DNA of 21,198 bases from a virus (IMGVR_UViG_3300004092_000011:1-21198); one strand, 5' to 3'; shown: positions 1-6,839, numbered from the stretch's first letter. Made by a program: numbers and translations. The notes: generated from the sequence alone by a model not told the origin.

Positions 1-542
1 GTTCCAACTGATGTCCCTCCGTTTGCTGCTGCACCTACACTATAAGATAATCCACCAGTAAATACAGAAGCTGGCCCTTCATAAAATGTAAATGTACCTC
101 CATTTCCTCCGCCTCCTCCTCCCGACGTACTAGTAGCCCCACACCTTCCAGATCCTCCGCCACCACCTCCACCCCATAGATACGCTTGAACCCAAACAGT
201 TAAAGGGTTAATAGTCCAAGTTCCAGACCCAGAAAGATAGGTTGTATTGATTGTGTTAGCAGCAGGAGCTTGCGAAATAAAGTTGGTTCCGTTTGATGTC
301 ACTACATTGCCAGATGTCCCAGCAGTTGACGGATAAGTGGCCGTAGAGTAAGCAGGATTGGCTGAATTTCCTCCAGATTGCAAAACTTGTCCAGCCGATC
401 CAGTAACTAAAGAATTTATTTGATTATTAGAACTTCCAACTAATACACAATATTGAGTAGTTGGACTGCCTAAAAAAGTTCCCGATCCTGAAGCCGTTAT
501 AACGCCTGTGACATGTATATTTAACGCATTATTATAAACCAT
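1..542 (-). CDS. Tail fibre-like protein A, glycine-rich head (3' end outside window)
   Basis: The gene reads from ATG at 542 off the left edge, so its C-terminus is missing. The start is preceded by AAAGGG seven bases upstream, a good ribosome site. Residues 1-65 carry the module shared with the next five genes: an N-terminal VTGVxTxxGxGTF stretch, TQYCVLVGSSNN, and GSAGQVLQSGG. After a WTINPLTVW segment comes a strongly Gly-rich region (WGGGGGGSG, then SGGGGGNGG), followed by FTFYEG. Gly-rich heads of this kind are known from distal adhesins and fibres of tailed phages, where the polyglycine segments pack against each other and present receptor-binding loops. Role inferred: receptor-binding fibre or fibre tip. 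It is the most distal of six tandem paralogues on this strand. Sure of the coding frame and family resemblance, less sure of the exact structural role. Confidence 0.8.
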   Translation of the reverse strand, partial: MVYNNALNIHVTGVITASGSGTFLGSPTTQYCVLVGSSNNQINSLVTGSAGQVLQSGGNSANPAYSTATYPSTAGTSGNVVTSNGTNFISQAPAANTINTTYLSGSGTWTINPLTVWVQAYLWGGGGGGGSGRCGATSTSGGGGGGNGGTFTFYEGPASVFTGGLSYSVGAAANGGTSVG

Positions 543-554
543 TGATCAACCCTT

Positions 555-1328
555 TCATCCTATAAGATAGCCGAAAATTAAAGATTGTGTTGTAACGGAA
601 ATAACTTTAGATCCCCCACTGACTTGTAAACTAAATTGAAGTGTAGCATCTCCCGAAGGAGTTTTCGGGTATAAAAATGTTTTATTGAAGTTTCCAGAAG
701 TTGCATTATACGAGTTGAAAGGGTTTAATCTCAAAAGCTGATTAGTTGAAGCAGGTCTTACTAAGTTTAATATTAAAGAGGTATGTGATGAGGTTATCCC
801 TGTTATTGAAATGATACCTCCAAAATAATACCTAGCGTTTCCGCCAGTTCCAGACGGATAGGTAAAAGTAGAAGTACCGTCAAAATTATTTGCTTGATCA
901 AAAACTTTATTTGAGAATATTAGCGTGTACACAGTTCCGTCACCTGTTACGTTTGATTGTGTACTAGCAGTATATTGAAATGCAGCTTGGGTAACATTAT
1001 TTACGCATCCGCTGTCTGTTGCTGTAAGATTACTATTTTTTACAAATATTCCTCCAGTTCCAGCAGAAACAATAATTGCGTTATTTGTAGATATTCCACC
1101 CTGATCGATTATAAAACCCCCAGGCACACTCTGATACGTCGGGTCAAAACCTGCACCATTTGACACCAAGACTTGACCCGCCGTGCCTACCGCAGTACTG
1201 GCTATCTGATTACTAGCACCACCTAACAAAACTCTGTATTGAGTTAAAGAAGAACCCGAAAATGTTCCGTTTCCGTTTGAAGTCAAAACCCCTGTGACAT
1301 TTATATTTGAAGAATTATTATATGCCAT
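555..1328 (-). CDS. Tail fibre-like protein B with C1q-like head
   Basis: This 257-residue protein has two parts. Residues 1-70 are the shared module: MAYNNSSNINVTGV, GTFSGSSLTQYRVLLGG, GTAGQVLVSNGAG. From about residue 128 comes a C1q/TNF-type jelly-roll-like head, with GDGTVYT, NNFDGTSTFT, an aromatic-rich strand YYFGGIISI, and a late GDATLQFSLQVSGGSK strand. In phage proteins this head forms trimeric knobs at fibre tips; that is family knowledge, not seen here. The TAPVTG segment typical of the head is altered here to TYPSGTGG, unlike genes C and D. The ribosome site is weak (GGT) and the upstream gene stops only three bases before the start, so translation is probably coupled. Function inferred: receptor-binding protein. 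Confidence 0.8.
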   Translation of the reverse strand: MAYNNSSNINVTGVLTSNGNGTFSGSSLTQYRVLLGGASNQIASTAVGTAGQVLVSNGAGFDPTYQSVPGGFIIDQGGISTNNAIIVSAGTGGIFVKNSNLTATDSGCVNNVTQAAFQYTASTQSNVTGDGTVYTLIFSNKVFDQANNFDGTSTFTYPSGTGGNARYYFGGIISITGITSSHTSLILNLVRPASTNQLLRLNPFNSYNATSGNFNKTFLYPKTPSGDATLQFSLQVSGGSKVISVTTQSLIFGYLIG

Positions 1329-1331
1329 ATT

Positions 1332-2084
1332 TTACCAACATAAAAAACCGCTAAACTTAGAAGTGTTAACAATATTTATAACTTTTGTCACCGATGCAAT
1401 TGTCACAGTGAAGCTTGCTGTGTCCGAAGCGTTCATATATACCAATATACCCGATGTTATCGTTGTTGCTCCAGACACGGAATAATTATAAGGATTGAAC
1501 TGCTCCATGAAATATGTTGCTGAAGTGGTTACAAGATTTAATATACCTTGAGTATGGGTGGATAAAATCCCACTTAACGATAGGGTGATAGATAAAAAAT
1601 AAGATCCTGCCACTGGAGCGGTAAAGGTAGAGGTTCCATCATAATTACTATTTCTATCGAAGGTGACCGATGAGAAATCGATTGTATAATCCGTTCCGTC
1701 ACCTGTTACCAAACTTTGTGCAGCTGCCAACGCTGAAAAACAAGATGCACCTGAATTTGTCATATTTCCAGTTGATCCAACTATCAAAAGACTATCTTTA
1801 GCTAAATTTCCAGACGTTCCGCTATATCTCATCAATGCGTTTGTAGTAGAAGATACAGGCCCAGCTATAAAAGTGGAATAAACATCGGTATATGAGGGAT
1901 TAACTCCAGCTCCACCAGACGTAAGAAAATTGGTAGCATTTCCGACCGCTGTACTCAACATATTATTGTTACTTGATCCAATAAGTACGCCGTATTGAGT
2001 CAATGCAGATCCTGAGTATGTCCCAGTTCCCGAAGCTGTTACTACACCTGTAACATTTATATTTGATGAATTATTATATGCCAT
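1332..2084 (-). CDS. Tail fibre-like protein C with C1q-like head
   Basis: This 250-residue paralogue begins with the same eleven residues as protein B (MAYNNSSNINV) and has GSALTQYGVLIGSSNN at about 27-42. The GQVL element is degraded to NATNFLTSGGAG. The C-terminal half is a C1q-like jelly roll: GDGTDYT, SNYDGTSTFTAPVAGSYF, SGILSTHTQGILNLV, ASDTASFTVTIAS, and a final FSGFLCW. Its first 80 bases are close to those of B, and a 34-base block is identical to gene D, so the genes arose by duplication or exchange segments. There is no clear ribosome site. Likely a receptor-binding fibre or fibre tip. Confidence 0.8.
   Translation of the reverse strand: MAYNNSSNINVTGVVTASGTGTYSGSALTQYGVLIGSSNNNMLSTAVGNATNFLTSGGAGVNPSYTDVYSTFIAGPVSSTTNALMRYSGTSGNLAKDSLLIVGSTGNMTNSGASCFSALAAAQSLVTGDGTDYTIDFSSVTFDRNSNYDGTSTFTAPVAGSYFLSITLSLSGILSTHTQGILNLVTTSATYFMEQFNPYNYSVSGATTITSGILVYMNASDTASFTVTIASVTKVINIVNTSKFSGFLCW
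2023..2056 (-). repeat. 34-bp direct repeat, copy in fibre gene C (partner 2782-2815)
   Basis: This 34-base segment is identical at 2023-2056 (gene C) and 2782-2815 (gene D). Each copy ends 28 bases downstream of its gene's start codon. It encodes the VTGVVTASGTGTY stretch of the shared N-terminal module. The flanking sequence has already diverged, so the identity is conspicuous. It is large enough to support homologous exchange between fibre genes, particularly by an annealing recombinase such as the RecT-like protein encoded in this window. Confidence 0.85.
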
Positions 2085-2090
2085 ATGTAC

Positions 2091-2843
2091 TCAACAAATT
2101 AATTCCGCTGAAAATTGTGATCCTGCAATTACGCCAATGCTTTTAGTACTTCCGCTAACTTGATAGGTACAGGTTGCAGTATCTCCTGAAGTCATATTAG
2201 CCAATACAGAGTAAGAACTTGTGTATTGAGAAGCAAATAATTCGCCTGGGTTTACTTGTAAAAATGGGTATGTAGTTGATGAGGTGACCAATTTAAATAT
2301 TCCAGAAGTGAAAGAACTAGATAATCCAGAAAGAGAAACTAAAAAAACAAAATTATATATCCCTGTTACAGGGGCCGTAAATGTAGAAGTTCCATCAAAA
2401 TTACTTCCTATATTTAGTCCTGATTGTGTAAAAGTTGGCGTGTATACCGTTCCGTCACCAGTCTTTGAATTCTGAACAGTAGCAGCAGGATTAAAAAAAC
2501 ATTGTGAAGGCAAAGTTACAAATTTAGTAGTATCAGAATATTGCACAACGCTAGTCGCTGCTAATAGTCCAGTCGTATTTGCGTACTGAAATGCCCTGTT
2601 ATTTATTGTGGTTCCTGGGCCTACTATATAACTTCCTGAAACAGTCTGGTACGACGGAGGCATGCCCGATCCGTTTGAGGTCAGTACTTGATTGGCCGTT
2701 CCTACCGCAACGCCAACAATTGTATTATTAGCCCCTCCAATCAAGGTATAGTGCTGAGTTAATGCAGAACCTAAATAAGTTCCAGTTCCCGAAGCTGTTA
2801 CTACACCTGTAACATGTATGCCATCCGCATTTTGAAACGCCAT
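2091..2843 (-). CDS. Tail fibre-like protein D with C1q-like head
   Basis: This 250-residue protein has the shared module (GIHVTGVVTASGTGTY, SALTQHYTLIGG, GTANQVLTSNGSG) followed by the clearest C1q-like head of the set: GDGTVYTPTF, SNFDGTSTFTAPVTGIYNF, SGLSSSFTSGIFKL, and GDTATCTYQVSGSTKSIGV. The head ends at the C-terminus, as expected for a fibre-tip knob. An AAGAGA ribosome site lies close to the ATG. The gap upstream of this gene (2844-2926) holds a 33-bp tandem repeat, so D may begin a separate transcript or be a junction in the cassette. Role inferred: receptor binding; no ligand can be named. Confidence 0.8.
   Translation of the reverse strand: MAFQNADGIHVTGVVTASGTGTYLGSALTQHYTLIGGANNTIVGVAVGTANQVLTSNGSGMPPSYQTVSGSYIVGPGTTINNRAFQYANTTGLLAATSVVQYSDTTKFVTLPSQCFFNPAATVQNSKTGDGTVYTPTFTQSGLNIGSNFDGTSTFTAPVTGIYNFVFLVSLSGLSSSFTSGIFKLVTSSTTYPFLQVNPGELFASQYTSSYSVLANMTSGDTATCTYQVSGSTKSIGVIAGSQFSAELIC
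2782..2815 (-). repeat. 34-bp direct repeat, copy in fibre gene D (partner 2023-2056)
   Basis: Second copy of the identical 34-base block, at the same offset from the start codon as in gene C. See the partner entry for interpretation. Confidence 0.85.
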
Positions 2844-2851
2844 TAAATCTC

Positions 2852-2917
2852 TTAAAATCTAGTGTAGTTAGTCACTCCCTACATTTAAAATCTAGTATAG
2901 GGATTCACTCCCTACAT
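2852..2917. repeat. Two adjacent 33-bp tandem repeat units between fibre genes
   Basis: Unit 1 is 2852-2884 and unit 2 is 2885-2917, directly adjacent with no spacer. They match at 29 of 33 positions; the differences cluster in the centre (positions 13-20 of the unit). Both begin TTAAAATCTAGT and end TCACTCCCTACAT on the plus strand. Unit 2 contains a short hairpin, TAGGGA (2898-2903) with TCCCTA (2909-2914). The array fills most of the gap upstream of fibre gene D. It could be a regulatory element, a transcript punctuation signal or a recombination junction; the sequence does not decide. Confidence 0.8.
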
Positions 2918-2926
2918 AACAATGCA

Positions 2927-3628
2927 TTAAGTGATCGACAAGTTTCCGACTGATGCTAACACTGTAAACGTTGTGTTAGCTACTGTGCAAACAAATTTGA
3001 CGCTATCAAATGCATTTGAGGAAGCTAGTGCCGTTGTTCCTTGAGATGAACCAAAGTTCATAGTCTGTGAGTTTGTAGCTAAGTTAATTGTCCATCCAGA
3101 GGCAGAGTTTCCAGCAACCGCGAAAACAGTTCCAACCGCACAAGTAGAAGGGGGTGTAAATGTAATCAAGCTAGATGCATCATTCACAACGTAACCAGTA
3201 TTGACAGCCATTGCTTGAGTTGCACCAGTCACATTGACATAAGGAATCTGAGCGGTCAAAGTTTGCATAGACGGTAACGCGCCAGCTCCGTTTGAAGTAA
3301 GAACTTGACCACTCGTACCTAAACCGATTTGTTGTAGTGTTCCTGTGCTTGTCGTTCCTGCTGCTAATAATTCATAAGCTGTAAGAGTTGCTAAACCTGT
3401 TCCTCCTCCTGCTACGACTGCCGTACCAAATGCAGGATTAGCACTTGAACCAGCAGATATCAAAGGAACCCCAGCAGTAGCAGAAGGGGCGACATTAGAA
3501 AGAGTGTCGCTAGAGCTTCCACCAATCAATACATAGTATTGCGTTACTGCTGTGCCTGTAAATACTCCAGATCCGTTATAACCTGTGATCCCAGCAGTCG
3601 ATAAATTGATTGCATTATTCGTAACCAT
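2927..3628 (-). CDS. Tail fibre-like protein E with two shared modules
   Basis: This 233-residue protein has a strong ribosome site (AAGGGG, seven bases before ATG). It carries two copies of the shared module. The first is a variant with VTQYYVLIGGSSS and SATAGVPLISAGSSANPAFG (about 28-68). The second, after a VAGGGTG hinge, reads TAYELLAAGTTSTG and GTSGQVLTSNGAG (about 82-116). The C-terminal domain differs from B-D: PYVNVTGATQAM, VVNDASSLITFTPPS, AVGTVFAVAGNSASGWTI, then AFDSVKFVC and a final SVGNLS. I read it as a beta-rich head of the same type as protein F. Function inferred: fibre or receptor-binding protein, possibly proximal in the fibre cassette. Confidence 0.75.
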   Translation of the reverse strand: MVTNNAINLSTAGITGYNGSGVFTGTAVTQYYVLIGGSSSDTLSNVAPSATAGVPLISAGSSANPAFGTAVVAGGGTGLATLTAYELLAAGTTSTGTLQQIGLGTSGQVLTSNGAGALPSMQTLTAQIPYVNVTGATQAMAVNTGYVVNDASSLITFTPPSTCAVGTVFAVAGNSASGWTINLATNSQTMNFGSSQGTTALASSNAFDSVKFVCTVANTTFTVLASVGNLSIT

Positions 3629-3653
3629 GAAAAAACCCCTTTTTCATTAATTT

Positions 3654-4316
3654 TTATCCTAAAGTCCAACTTCCAACCGCAGAAGTTGAGTACCACGTTG
3701 AATCTGCTGAACGATAAATCAATTTTATTGAACATCCGATAGATGTACTTGTTGCGGTTCCTGATTCTGTAGATGAGTCATCGGCTAAAACTATATATTG
3801 ACCTGTGAACGCTTGGACTATTACAGGAGATTCAATTGCAAAAATTTGAATTTCATTTCCTTGAGATGGGCTTGATGGAAGTGAAACGGTCAAAGGAGCG
3901 TAGCAAAAATAACCACTAGCATTTTGAGCGTTAAAATCTGAGTTTTCATCTGTGTATGGGATGGTTAAAATAGGGATATCTTGCATCGAGGGCAATTCGC
4001 CAGATCCGTTAGATGTCATGACTTGAGCAGCCGATCCATTATCTATGGAAATCAAATTCTTATCGGCATCTGTGGCGACTAGTTCGCTTGCGGTCAAAAT
4101 AGCGTTTACGATGTTACCAGAAACCGCAATCCCACCAACTGGAGGCACTACAGGATCACCGACATAAATTCCATCGGTCAAAGAGGCAACAGCGTTTCCT
4201 GTGGTTGGTGTTACCTGAATCTGATAAGGGGTTCCGCTTACTGTACTAACGGCACTACTACCCGAACCTATAGCGTCAAATTCACCAGTGAAAGCATTTA
4301 TTGTATAGGATGTCAT
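3654..4316 (-). CDS. Tail fibre-like protein F
   Basis: This 220-residue protein is the first of the six fibre-like genes in transcription order, with an excellent AAGGAG ribosome site. The N-terminus (TINAFTGEFDAIGSG) departs from the others, but the module is still recognisable at about 86-118: ASELVATDADKN, GSAAQVMTSNGSGELPSMQ. The C-terminal domain resembles protein E: IPYTDENSDFNAQ, YAPLTVSLPSSPSQGNEIQI, VIVQAFTGQYIVLADD, SIKLIYRSADSTWYS, ending GSWTLG. The proline- and glycine-containing turn pattern suggests a repeated beta-structure. Its divergence from the others fits either a virion-attaching role or an older duplication. Coding status is firm; the assignment as fibre rests on the shared module and position. 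Confidence 0.75.
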   Translation of the reverse strand: MTSYTINAFTGEFDAIGSGSSAVSTVSGTPYQIQVTPTTGNAVASLTDGIYVGDPVVPPVGGIAVSGNIVNAILTASELVATDADKNLISIDNGSAAQVMTSNGSGELPSMQDIPILTIPYTDENSDFNAQNASGYFCYAPLTVSLPSSPSQGNEIQIFAIESPVIVQAFTGQYIVLADDSSTESGTATSTSIGCSIKLIYRSADSTWYSTSAVGSWTLG

Positions 4317-4326
4317 TTTTTACTCC

Positions 4327-4605
4327 TTAAAAATAGCTTGCCACGTCGTCCCAGATATAGAACGGCCCCCATCCTCTAGGAATAGGTAGATTATAGGTGT
4401 TTAAAAAACTATTATCATCATACGTGAGTTGGGCTACAGACCAAGAAGCATCAGAGGTTAAGGCATTTGGGTCGCTATTCCATCCGATATATAAAATTTG
4501 ACCAGAATCATTATTAATCATTCTTTTGATTAGTTGAGGACTAGATCCCCATATTGATTCTGTCGCTAGAAGGCCAGAATAATTATTAAGATTTGGTAAA
4601 GTCAT
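4327..4605 (-). CDS. Small protein of unknown function upstream of fibre cassette
   Basis: I prefer the ATG at 4605 (92 residues, beginning MTLPNLNNYSG). It has AGGAG four bases upstream, whereas the longer reading starts from a GTG at 4626 without a ribosome site. The protein is rich in W, Y and N (SIWGSS, YIGWNSD, SDASWSVAQLTY) and ends GWGPFYIWDDVASYF, an aromatic C-terminus. There is no signal peptide and no membrane segment. It lies ten bases upstream of fibre gene F, so it is probably co-transcribed. A fibre-associated or assembly role is plausible from position only; I do not recognise the family. Confidence 0.65.
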   Translation of the reverse strand: MTLPNLNNYSGLLATESIWGSSPQLIKRMINNDSGQILYIGWNSDPNALTSDASWSVAQLTYDDNSFLNTYNLPIPRGWGPFYIWDDVASYF

Positions 4606-4693
4606 TCGTCTCCTGTATAGCTTCACGAATAGGTTTTAAGATATTCGATCCATCATTTACATTTAACATCTATTTTATTTAGTAGCTACATTT

Positions 4694-4909
4694 TTAATCT
4701 TCCCTATACTTTTTTTGATTTTCTTTAGAAATATCTGTCTCGTCATCATTTTCATGACAACGAGTAACAGAATCAAGAGCATTTGATCCGCTAGATCTTG
4801 AGTTTTCCAAGATAGTGAGATCAGAAAGTTTTGCTTCATTGAAAGGTTGCTCCTCTCTAATTTGTTTTATATTAGATATTTTAAACTCCTTAGAAAGGAA
4901 CTCCCTCAT
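4694..4909 (-). CDS. Hypothetical charged small protein
   Basis: This is a 71-residue open frame whose start overlaps the end of the SSB-like gene by 20 bases. It is hydrophilic, rich in E, D, K and S (KENQKKYRED at the C-terminus), with no recognised domain. The ATG at 4909 has only a poor ribosome site. A much better AAGGAG sits further in (near 4885), but the codon at the proper distance is ATA, not a standard start. Either the gene is read by coupling from the upstream frame or it is not real. The strand, overlap and length fit a small phage early gene. Function unknown. Confidence 0.45.
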   Translation of the reverse strand: MREFLSKEFKISNIKQIREEQPFNEAKLSDLTILENSRSSGSNALDSVTRCHENDDETDISKENQKKYRED

Positions 4910-5357
4910 CTGAAGAGAAATTCATTTTTGATTGCTGGATAGTGTTAACATTCGCCTGCGTCTGTTGGGTATGATTTTGATTTGGTTGTGCCACAAGTTG
5001 ATTGTAATGTGATTGCGGTTGAGTGGTTTGCTGATCAAAAATACTAGCTTGCTGTGTCCATGGAGTGACAGTTTGGTGTTGTTTGTGCCACTGATTGACA
5101 TTGTGCATAATGAACTTGATACAAGCGTCATGATCTGATCTTGAATCAAGCATGAAGCACTCTTCATATTCTGATCCTGACATTCTATCTGGCATTTTGT
5201 AACTTGCCATAGTAGGAAAGTAACCTGTACCATCTTTGCGAGCAACGATCTTAAATCGTAAAATAAAGGGAGTGTCTCCATTAATTTTTATCTCTGCTAT
5301 CCCCACGTATTTTTCCGCAGGTGTTGGAGTAAAGTTTTTCCATTCAAATTTATTCAT
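4890..5357 (-). CDS. SSB-like or SpoVG-like nucleic-acid-binding protein with disordered tail
   Basis: I choose the ATG at 5357 (155 residues, MNKFEWKNF); AGAAAGG lies six bases upstream, while the longer form starting at 5411 has no such site. Residues about 14-80 form a compact beta-rich domain with YVGIAEIKINGD, FILRFKIVARKDGTGYFP and MASYKMPD. This pattern recalls the SpoVG fold (hydrophobic strand, then NGLF and MPSRK in that family); the resemblance is my inference. Residues about 95-140 are a low-complexity Q/N/T-rich tail, and the protein ends SSDEGVPF, like the acidic tip of single-stranded-DNA-binding proteins that recruits partners. It sits just downstream of a replication-type gene. 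Most likely a phage ssDNA-binding protein; a SpoVG-type regulator is the alternative. Confidence 0.6.
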   Translation of the reverse strand: MNKFEWKNFTPTPAEKYVGIAEIKINGDTPFILRFKIVARKDGTGYFPTMASYKMPDRMSGSEYEECFMLDSRSDHDACIKFIMHNVNQWHKQHQTVTPWTQQASIFDQQTTQPQSHYNQLVAQPNQNHTQQTQANVNTIQQSKMNFSSDEGVPF

Positions 5358-5502
5358 ATACAGCCTTTCTTGTGTTTCATGTAAATTATAATTCTTCAAA
5401 TAATTAAACAAGTTCTTTTTATCATTTTTGTGAAAGATTTACCATGCGAAATCTATCATCACAATAACAATTATATCATAAATTTACTAATAAATCTATC
5501 GA

Positions 5503-6465
5503 TTATCGCATTGCTTTGACCGACTCAAACAATCCAGCTAAATTATTAAAAAAAGATATGGGATTCATGTTTAGCATGATCTCTTTTCCTTGAAAAGATG
5601 TATCTTCTACGTGTCTGTCCCCTATTTTTAGAGTTCCCCATTTCATTTCTCTTGAGAATGATCTAGCCGTTTCCGTGTTGGTGTTGCAGTTCTGCCCTCG
5701 TGCGTTGTGTTCATTTTTAAGCAAATGTTTAAAATAAGCAATTTTACAGTCAGGGACAAAGCCTTGTTGATTTATTTTAAACTGCATGTGTGAATAAGTA
5801 TCTTTGAGTTTCTCGATTGTATGCGAATGGCTAAGAAAGCTCATTTCGTCCTCGCTAACGCAGTTTTTGCTGTCGGTGAGGTTTAGACTCATCAAGTAGT
5901 TAAAACGCTCTTGGTGGTCAGCTTTGCGCTTGTGCTTGCGAGTTATAGAAGGTATCACGGTGGCATTTCCATCGCCTATCTCTCTTGACAAAGAGGCATT
6001 GCCTTCCAGTGCCTGTAAATTAGGCATTGGTTTCTTAGGCATTGGTAGTGGCTGGTTTACCGGCGACGATTTCACCGGCGACGGTTTTTCCGTTTGCGGT
6101 GAAATTATTTTAATTTTTGGTTTTGTAACATTCGAATCCTCAGTCACTTCTGTAAATATAGGCGTATGATGATAGGTGAAATTGTAGTGCGAAAACCTTC
6201 CTTTTACCCTAACCTGCTCTCTTCTTACGTATCCAAGTTTGATCACATGTGCGATGGTCTTTTGCATCTTTTCTTTGCCCCATCCTAAAATATGTCTTGT
6301 ATATCCTAAGTAAACCGTCCAATCCCCTGAGTTTGAGAAAAGGTAAGTTAAAATACGAAAATCAGCATCGGTTAGATTTTTATCAACGATTAGACGATTT
6401 GGGATCGTCGTGTATTGCTCGTCGTATGGTGGTTGATATTTTTTAAATATAGACTTATCATTCAT
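5503..6465 (-). CDS. Winged-helix replication protein (O-like/HTH_36 type)
   Basis: The protein has 320 residues, with AAGGA eight bases before ATG. Residues about 20-100 form a helix-turn-helix/winged-helix domain: TIPNRLIVDKNLTDADFRIL, LGYTRHILGWGKEKMQKTI, LGYVRREQVRVKGRFSHYNF. This is the standard architecture of phage and plasmid replication initiator-like proteins (HTH_36 group). Residues about 110-165 are a Pro/Lys-rich linker (PSPVKSSPVNQPLPMPKKP). The C-terminal half (about 175-320) is charged and not recognised; by analogy with lambda O it could contact a helicase or loader. No helicase or primase lies in the window. The nearby non-coding region with short tandem repeats (6533-6610) is a candidate target. 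Confidence 0.7.
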   Translation of the reverse strand: MNDKSIFKKYQPPYDEQYTTIPNRLIVDKNLTDADFRILTYLFSNSGDWTVYLGYTRHILGWGKEKMQKTIAHVIKLGYVRREQVRVKGRFSHYNFTYHHTPIFTEVTEDSNVTKPKIKIISPQTEKPSPVKSSPVNQPLPMPKKPMPNLQALEGNASLSREIGDGNATVIPSITRKHKRKADHQERFNYLMSLNLTDSKNCVSEDEMSFLSHSHTIEKLKDTYSHMQFKINQQGFVPDCKIAYFKHLLKNEHNARGQNCNTNTETARSFSREMKWGTLKIGDRHVEDTSFQGKEIMLNMNPISFFNNLAGLFESVKAMR

Positions 6466-6530
6466 TTGTATAATCCTTTTTTGTTTTTAGGCAGTGGGAT
6501 TATCCTTGACATGACAACAACTTTTATCTG

Positions 6531-6559
6531 TTGCAATAAACACTAAAATGACATACAAT
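6531..6559 (+). promoter_or_regulatory. Plus-strand promoter candidate for orphan RNA
   Basis: TTGCAA (6531-6536), a 17-base spacer and TACAAT (6554-6559) match the sigma70 consensus well in sequence and spacing. Transcription would begin near 6566, run against the neighbouring minus-strand genes and end at the terminator at 6660-6701. Predicted only from sequence. Confidence 0.4.
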
Positions 6560-6588
6560 ATTCAAAACTTACTAATTTTGTTTATTGC
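6533..6588. repeat. 10-bp perfect inverted repeat upstream of replication-type gene
   Basis: GCAATAAACA (6533-6542) is the exact reverse complement of TGTTTATTGC (6579-6588), separated by 36 bases. The arms flank the TACAAT -10 candidate at 6554-6559. This is a possible operator or replication-protein site. Confidence 0.5.
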
Positions 6589-6610
6589 TTGCATTTTGTT
6601 TGTTGCAACT
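6575..6610. repeat. Two 18-bp tandem repeats (iteron-like)
   Basis: Units 6575-6592 and 6593-6610 are adjacent and share ATTTTGTTTxTTGC at their start; they differ at four positions. They lie about 110 bases upstream of a winged-helix replication-type gene, as iterons often do, but two copies are too few to prove it. Confidence 0.45.
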
Positions 6611-6659
6611 GATACAGTTTTTTTGTTGTCGTGTAAGGATAGTCACACAACTGCACTGG

Positions 6660-6701
6660 GTAAAGCCTGTTAGACCAAAAGTCTGATAGGCTTTACTTTT
6701 T
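6660..6701 (+). terminator. Strong intrinsic terminator, plus strand
   Basis: The arms 6660-6675 and 6681-6696 pair over 16 bases with two G-U wobbles; the loop is CAAAA and five T follow (6697-6701). On the minus strand no T tract follows the stem, so the signal is directional. No plus-strand gene precedes it. Confidence 0.8.
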
Positions 6702-6839
6702 AATAATTTTACACGAAAAATAGACGAAAATCTATCAGAACCTACCTCAGTAGTGCCTTGAAAGCTTTTTAGACTATTTTTCATGAAAAATCTCTATCCT
6801 AATTCTAATCCTTGCGGATTATTGTAATATTGTTTCATT

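Larger units (their letters stand above)
6566..6701 (+). ncRNA. Candidate small RNA, about 135 nt
   Basis: The interval begins just after a sigma70-like promoter (6531-6559) and ends at a very strong intrinsic terminator. It has no protein gene of its own: the overlapping 41-codon frame at 6548-6673 starts upstream of the predicted RNA and lacks a ribosome site. It lies directly upstream of, and antisense in orientation to, the winged-helix replication gene (5503-6465) without overlapping its coding part. An RNA controlling replication or the genetic switch would fit. Start and existence are inferred; the terminator is plain in the sequence. Confidence 0.4.

Noticed and set aside
1-4316. Repeated fibre modules as a CRISPR array
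   Set aside because: Repeats are coding, unequal in spacing, and lie within related proteins; no constant short repeat with unique spacers.
4922-5281. Minus-strand 119-codon frame
   Set aside because: Shadow frame of the SSB-like gene on the same strand, with no motif content.
6548-6673. Plus-strand 41-codon frame with a hydrophobic stretch
   Set aside because: No ribosome site, starts upstream of the predicted RNA start, and its stop lies in the terminator stem.
6572-6784. Minus-strand 70-codon frame
   Set aside because: It runs through the terminator stem and the 18-bp repeats, has no good ribosome site and its residues are low-complexity at the end.
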